A stretch of DNA of 7,958 bases from assembly GCA_023252065.1 (NCBI GenBank), contig JAHEXO010000077.1, positions 1 to 7,958 on the forward strand, read 5' to 3'. This document shows positions 5,292 through 7,958 of the stretch, piece by piece. Under the pieces are notes generated by a model, which did not search any database, had not been told where the DNA came from, and saw only the letters and a list, made by a program, of their open reading frames with translations. Origin of the DNA: Nocardioides sp. Its GTDB lineage: Bacteria; Actinomycetota; Actinomycetes; Propionibacteriales; Nocardioidaceae. Position 1 is the first letter of the stretch, and the number at the start of each line of letters is the position of its first letter. A program made the position numbers and the translations under genes.

Positions 5292-5732
5292 TCAGGACGC
5301 CCCGGCGCTCGGCAGGAGGCCGCCAGCGCACTCCTTGACGTAGTAGGTGATGAACGCCTGCACGTCGGCGAGGTCCTGCGACTTGAAGTCCTGGGCGATC
5401 TTGGCGATGTCGCTGTCGCTGGGGTTCGACGAGCTGATCTGGGCCATCTTGCCGACCAGCACCTCGAAGCCGTGGCGAGCCGACGCGTCGATGTCGCTCG
5501 GGGTGCCGACCTTCGACATCGTGGCGGCGACCTCCGACGGCTTCGAGCCGGTGCCCGAGCTCTGGAGGGTGCCGCAGAAGTCGGCCTTGGCGGCATCCGT
5601 CGGCGCGCTGCCGGCGTCGCCGCCTCCGGTGCTGCTCGAGCTCCCGCCTCCGCACGCGGTCAGGCTCGCGGAGCCGGCGACCAGCAGCGCGGCTGCGGCG
5701 AGCGTCTTCCTCGCTGAAATATGGAGGTCCAT
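5292..5732 (-). CDS. Small secreted lipoprotein, unknown function
   Basis: The 146-residue protein has a classic lipoprotein signal: basic n-region ARK (7-9), hydrophobic stretch LAAAALLVAGSASL, and lipobox LTAC with Cys27 as the lipidation site. A Gly/Ser-rich linker follows (28-43). The mature domain (about 48-140) is mostly helical by pattern and has two cysteines, C53 and C135, near its ends, which could form a disulfide outside the membrane. No enzymatic motif is seen; it may be an actinobacterial cell-envelope or stress lipoprotein, but I do not recognise the family. The ATG is preceded by AAGGGA (complement of 5739-5744) at 6 nt. It lies 42 bp downstream of aat on the same strand, so it may be co-transcribed with it. 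Confidence 0.87.
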   Translation of the reverse strand: MDLHISARKTLAAAALLVAGSASLTACGGGSSSSTGGGDAGSAPTDAAKADFCGTLQSSGTGSKPSEVAATMSKVGTPSDIDASARHGFEVLVGKMAQISSSNPSDSDIAKIAQDFKSQDLADVQAFITYYVKECAGGLLPSAGAS

Positions 5733-5738
5733 GGTGGG

Positions 5739-5744
5739 TCCCTT
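5739..5744 (-). promoter_or_regulatory. Shine-Dalgarno of the lipoprotein gene
   Basis: AAGGGA on the minus strand ends 6 nt before the ATG and fixes the start of the lipoprotein signal peptide. Confidence 0.55.
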
Positions 5745-5774
5745 CCGTCCTCGGAGTCGCCCGATCGACGGGTC

Positions 5775-6500
5775 TCAGGCACCACTGTGCCGGGTCGCCG
5801 GCGTGGGCGGAACGTCGGGGAGGCGTGTCGTCAGGTCGAGGTCGGGGGTGCGGAGCACCTGCTCGAGCAGCCGGAGGTAGTCGGCCCGGCCGACCTCGCG
5901 CATCCCGAGCGACGCCAGGTGGGGGGTCAGCCACTGGGCGTCGACCAGTCGGTCCTCTCCGTCGTCCATCAGGCGCGTCAGCGCGAGCAGCGCGACCTTC
6001 GACGCGTCGGTCTCGTGGTGGAACATCGACTCCCCGGCGAACAGACCGCCGATCGCGACGCCGTAGAGACCCCCGACGAGCCGGTCGCCGCGCCAGGTCT
6101 CGACCGAGTGCACCCAGCCGAGCTCGTGGAGCCGGAGGTACGCCGTACGGATCTGGCCGTCGATCCAGCCGGACGGACGGCGCGGGTCGGCGCAGGCGTC
6201 GATCACCTTCGCGCACGCGGTGTCGACGCGGATCTCGAACCGTCGCGCCGAGCGACGCAGCGACCGCGAGACGGTGATCTCCGCGGGCCGGAGCACCGCA
6301 CGCCGGGTCGGGCAGAACCACGCCATCGGCGAACGGCGGCCGCCCATCGGCATCGGGAAGAGACCGCGTCGGTAGGCTTCCAGCACCGTGCCCGGCTCGA
6401 GATCGGCACCGGTGGCGACCAGGTCGTCATCGGGGTGGAAACGCTGCGGCGGCGGGAACTCCCAGGCGGTGGGAGGAGGCTCGACCGGCACGACTTCCAC
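5775..6500 (-). CDS. aat: Leucyl/phenylalanyl-tRNA-protein transferase
   Basis: The 241-residue enzyme transfers Leu or Phe from aminoacyl-tRNA to proteins with N-terminal Lys or Arg, marking them for ClpS-ClpAP-type N-degron degradation. The family pattern is present throughout: FPPPQRFHPDDDLVATGADL (15-34), EAYRRGLFPM (41-50), W61-FCPTRRAVL, HELGWVHSVE (125-134), LVGGLYGVAIGGLFAGESMF (141-160) and DAQWLTPHLASLG (187-199). Glu157 and Gln189 correspond to the catalytic-site Glu156 and Gln188 of the E. coli enzyme. Length is near the usual 230-240. The start is GTG, supported by GGGAGG 5 nt upstream. The start is 35 bp from that of the divergent EcsC gene, and a lipoprotein gene follows after 42 bp. 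Confidence 0.96.
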   Translation of the reverse strand: MEVVPVEPPPTAWEFPPPQRFHPDDDLVATGADLEPGTVLEAYRRGLFPMPMGGRRSPMAWFCPTRRAVLRPAEITVSRSLRRSARRFEIRVDTACAKVIDACADPRRPSGWIDGQIRTAYLRLHELGWVHSVETWRGDRLVGGLYGVAIGGLFAGESMFHHETDASKVALLALTRLMDDGEDRLVDAQWLTPHLASLGMREVGRADYLRLLEQVLRTPDLDLTTRLPDVPPTPATRHSGA

Positions 6501-6505
6501 GCTAG

Positions 6506-6511
6506 CCTCCC
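6506..6511 (-). promoter_or_regulatory. Shine-Dalgarno deciding the GTG start of aat
   Basis: GGGAGG on the minus strand lies 5 nt before the GTG at 6500-6498. It supports a non-ATG start. Because the mRNA must include it, the aat promoter must lie further right, within or over the start of the divergent EcsC gene. Confidence 0.65.
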
Positions 6512-6522
6512 GGGCTCCGACG

Positions 6523-6528
6523 TACGAT
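6523..6528 (+). promoter_or_regulatory. Putative -10 element (TACGAT) of the EcsC-family gene
   Basis: TACGAT matches TAnnnT and is exactly 7 nt before the ATG at 6536; no SD lies between. This indicates leaderless transcription. No good -35 match is seen at 16-19 nt. Confidence 0.45.
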
Positions 6529-6535
6529 CACAGAC

Positions 6536-7225
6536 ATGGCCGGCACGAAGGCGACCACCACGAGCACCGAGCGGCAGCCCGCACGGCTCACCGAGCTCGC
6601 GCCCGGCCTCACCGCGGCGTTCGTCCGTGAGGCACTCCACCGGGCCATCCACGGCGTCGGTCCGCTGCCGCCGGCGGCAGCAGCTGCCGAGGCTCAGCTC
6701 CGGGAGCAGCACGGCAACGTCGAGCGCGCGATCCACGAGGTGATCGAGAACCACGTCCGCTACGCCGGCGCGCAGGGCTTCGTGACCAACCTCGGCGGCG
6801 TGGCCCTGATGACGGTGATGGTGCCGGCCAACATCTCCGGGCTGGCGCTGGTGCAGTGCCGGATGATCGCCGGCATCGCCCACCTGCGCGGCTACGACCT
6901 GAGCGACCCGCGGGTGAAGAACGCCGTGCTCGTCTGCCTCCTCGGCGAGGAGACGGTGCAGGCACGGGTGACCGACCGGTCGATCCCCGCCCCGCCGATG
7001 GCGATCGCCACGGCTCCCGCGCACGACCCGACGCTCGACCAGGTCGTCTCCACCGAGGTCGCCGCCGACCTGGTCGCGAAGGTCGCGGGCAAGCGCGTGG
7101 CGGGCAAGGCGGGTCGGCGGGTCCCGCTGGTGGGCGGGTTCATCGGTGCCGGCGTCGACGGCTACGCCACCTGGCGGATCGGGCGTTACGCCGACCGCGA
7201 GCTGCTGCCCCTGGCGCGCCGATAG
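6536..7225 (+). CDS. EcsC-family protein
   Basis: The 229-residue protein fits the EcsC family (Bacillus EcsC and many actinobacterial homologues). No enzymatic activity is established for the family. Visible landmarks are a charged helix (55-75, NVERAIHEVIENHVRYAGAQ at 61-80), the glycine-rich hydrophobic stretch GFVTNLGGVALMTVMVPANI (81-100), LVQCRMIAGIAHLRGYDLSDP (105-125), and the C-terminal RVPLVGGFIGAGVDGYATWR (195-214), which resembles the family's terminal hydrophobic glycine motif. There is no signal peptide. The two hydrophobic stretches could associate with membrane, but neither is a clear TM helix. It is divergent from aat (35 bp) and overlaps the convergent sulfotransferase-like gene by 40 bp. 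The family call is from motif memory. Confidence 0.82.
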   Translation: MAGTKATTTSTERQPARLTELAPGLTAAFVREALHRAIHGVGPLPPAAAAAEAQLREQHGNVERAIHEVIENHVRYAGAQGFVTNLGGVALMTVMVPANISGLALVQCRMIAGIAHLRGYDLSDPRVKNAVLVCLLGEETVQARVTDRSIPAPPMAIATAPAHDPTLDQVVSTEVAADLVAKVAGKRVAGKAGRRVPLVGGFIGAGVDGYATWRIGRYADRELLPLARR

Positions 7226-7958
7226 GCCTTCATCGCGTTGCGGCCGGTCGCGCTCGCCTCGAGCCGACGCACGATCTTCTGCCGGAACCGGTAGGTCGGC
7301 CGCAGGTAGGACCGCTCCAGCGACCGGTAGGCGCCGTCGAGCTCGGCGGCACGCTGCTCGAGCTCACGCTGGAGCTGGGCGTTGTCGAGGAGGAGAGCCT
7401 TGAGCGCGTCCACCGCGGCCCCGGCGACCAGCGCCTCGTCGGGATGGTCGGGATCGGCGTACGACGAGACCGGCGCCCCGCCGCGGAGGTCGTCGAGGTC
7501 GCCGATGACGTCGTAGCGCCGGGCCTGGATCTCCTCGATCCACGACTCCTCCAGCGCAGCCGCCCAGGGGTGTACGTCGGGTGGCAGGGCGAGGCGCGGC
7601 GACGACGTACGCCGCGAGAGGGTCTGGTGGGCGATCAGCTCGCGGACCAGCGGCCGGTAGAAGTGGGGCTCGAGCTCCTCGTTGGCGGCCCGGTTGATGC
7701 GGCGGATCAGGGCGGTCTCGGGGGCGCCGAGTGACGGGTTGACCCGCTCGCCGTCGAGCTCGAGCGGGATCCCGTCGAGCCCGAAGGCAGTGACGAACCG
7801 CTTCCACAGCAGGTCGGGTGCCTCGCCCGCACGTGGGACCGTCACCAGGTGCACGTGCTCGGGCGGCAGGTCGTGGCCCCAGCGCTCGAGGATGTCGGGG
7901 ATCTCCTGGACGCCCCAGAACCACGTGGGGATCCGGCCCTCGCGCCGGGGATCCTGGA
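7186..7958 (-). CDS. Sulfotransferase-like protein, C-terminal part (5' truncated by window edge)
   Basis: The frame is open to the right edge and ends at a TAA (complement of 7186-7188), giving the last 256 residues. A GTG at 7854-7852 is in frame but is almost certainly internal, because the 34 residues before it are continuous and well formed (TWFWGVQEIPDILERWG). The visible body contains HVHLVTVPRAG, LLWKRFVTAFGLDGIPLEL and RVNPSLGAPETALIRRIN. I recall these patterns from actinobacterial sulfotransferase-fold proteins in which a late helix recognises PAPS. The P-loop-like 5'-phosphosulfate motif would be N-terminal and outside the window. The C-terminus ends in a probable coiled coil (ALLLDNAQLQRELEQRAAEL) and a basic tail. 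Its 3' end overlaps the EcsC gene by 40 bp. Substrate unknown; possibly envelope glycan or lipid sulfation. Confidence 0.72.
   Translation of the reverse strand, partial: QDPRREGRIPTWFWGVQEIPDILERWGHDLPPEHVHLVTVPRAGEAPDLLWKRFVTAFGLDGIPLELDGERVNPSLGAPETALIRRINRAANEELEPHFYRPLVRELIAHQTLSRRTSSPRLALPPDVHPWAAALEESWIEEIQARRYDVIGDLDDLRGGAPVSSYADPDHPDEALVAGAAVDALKALLLDNAQLQRELEQRAAELDGAYRSLERSYLRPTYRFRQKIVRRLEASATGRNAMKAYRRARGSSSRSA

Noticed and set aside
7852..7854. A GTG as the start of the sulfotransferase-like gene.
   Set aside because: The frame stays open to the window edge with a family-like sequence before it (TWFWGVQEIPDILERWG), so this GTG codes an internal valine.
1..7958. CRISPR arrays, tRNA/rRNA genes, insertion sequences, prophage or toxin-antitoxin genes.
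   Set aside because: None seen on either strand: no regularly spaced repeats, no cloverleaf-like segments in the gaps, and no transposase, integrase or toxin motifs.

Overview
The window is very GC-rich with strong G/C third-position bias and densely packed genes on both strands. Gene content and style point to a chromosome segment of a high-GC Actinomycetota, most like Nocardioides or a related Propionibacteriales genus. That placement is inferred from protein style, not from a database search. There is no CRISPR array, tRNA, rRNA, insertion sequence or prophage gene.

Layout, left to right. (1) 1-1124, minus: a 3'-truncated STAND/AAA_16-type ATPase. (2) 1125-1480: a 356-bp intergenic region with a long inverted repeat (1180-1242), a separate GC-rich terminator-like hairpin (1267-1302), and the promoter/operator of the next operon. 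(3) 1481-3699, plus: a 14-TM DHA2-type MFS exporter overlapping by 4 nt with a MarR-family regulator. (4) 3701-3738: a bidirectional terminator hairpin filling the gap to a convergent 80-aa conserved protein (3739-3981, minus). (5) 4069-5287, plus: a divergent Fpg/Nei-type DNA glycosylase followed by a single-domain rhodanese. (6) 5292-6500, minus: leucyl/phenylalanyl-tRNA-protein transferase (aat) followed by a small lipoprotein. (7) 6536-7225, plus: an EcsC-family protein. (8) 7186-7958, minus: the C-terminal part of a sulfotransferase-like protein, overlapping the EcsC gene tail-to-tail by 40 bp.

How the genes work together: the MFS/MarR pair looks like a self-regulated efflux unit, with an 18-bp dyad over the -10 region and start codon. 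The glycosylase (base-excision repair) and rhodanese are probably co-transcribed. Aat would tag proteins for the N-degron pathway. The remaining genes look like independent housekeeping or accessory functions.

The most consistent unusual signal is in the promoters. Four operon-leading genes have a TAnnnT -10 hexamer 6-8 nt before the ATG and no convincing Shine-Dalgarno, which is the layout of leaderless transcripts. A fifth (the 80-aa protein) has a similar layout but also a possible SD. Downstream genes in operons, and aat, have normal SD sequences. I see no clear novel multi-gene system. The best leads are the orphan inverted repeat plus hairpin at 1180-1302, the MarR operator, and the non-canonical residues in the glycosylase.
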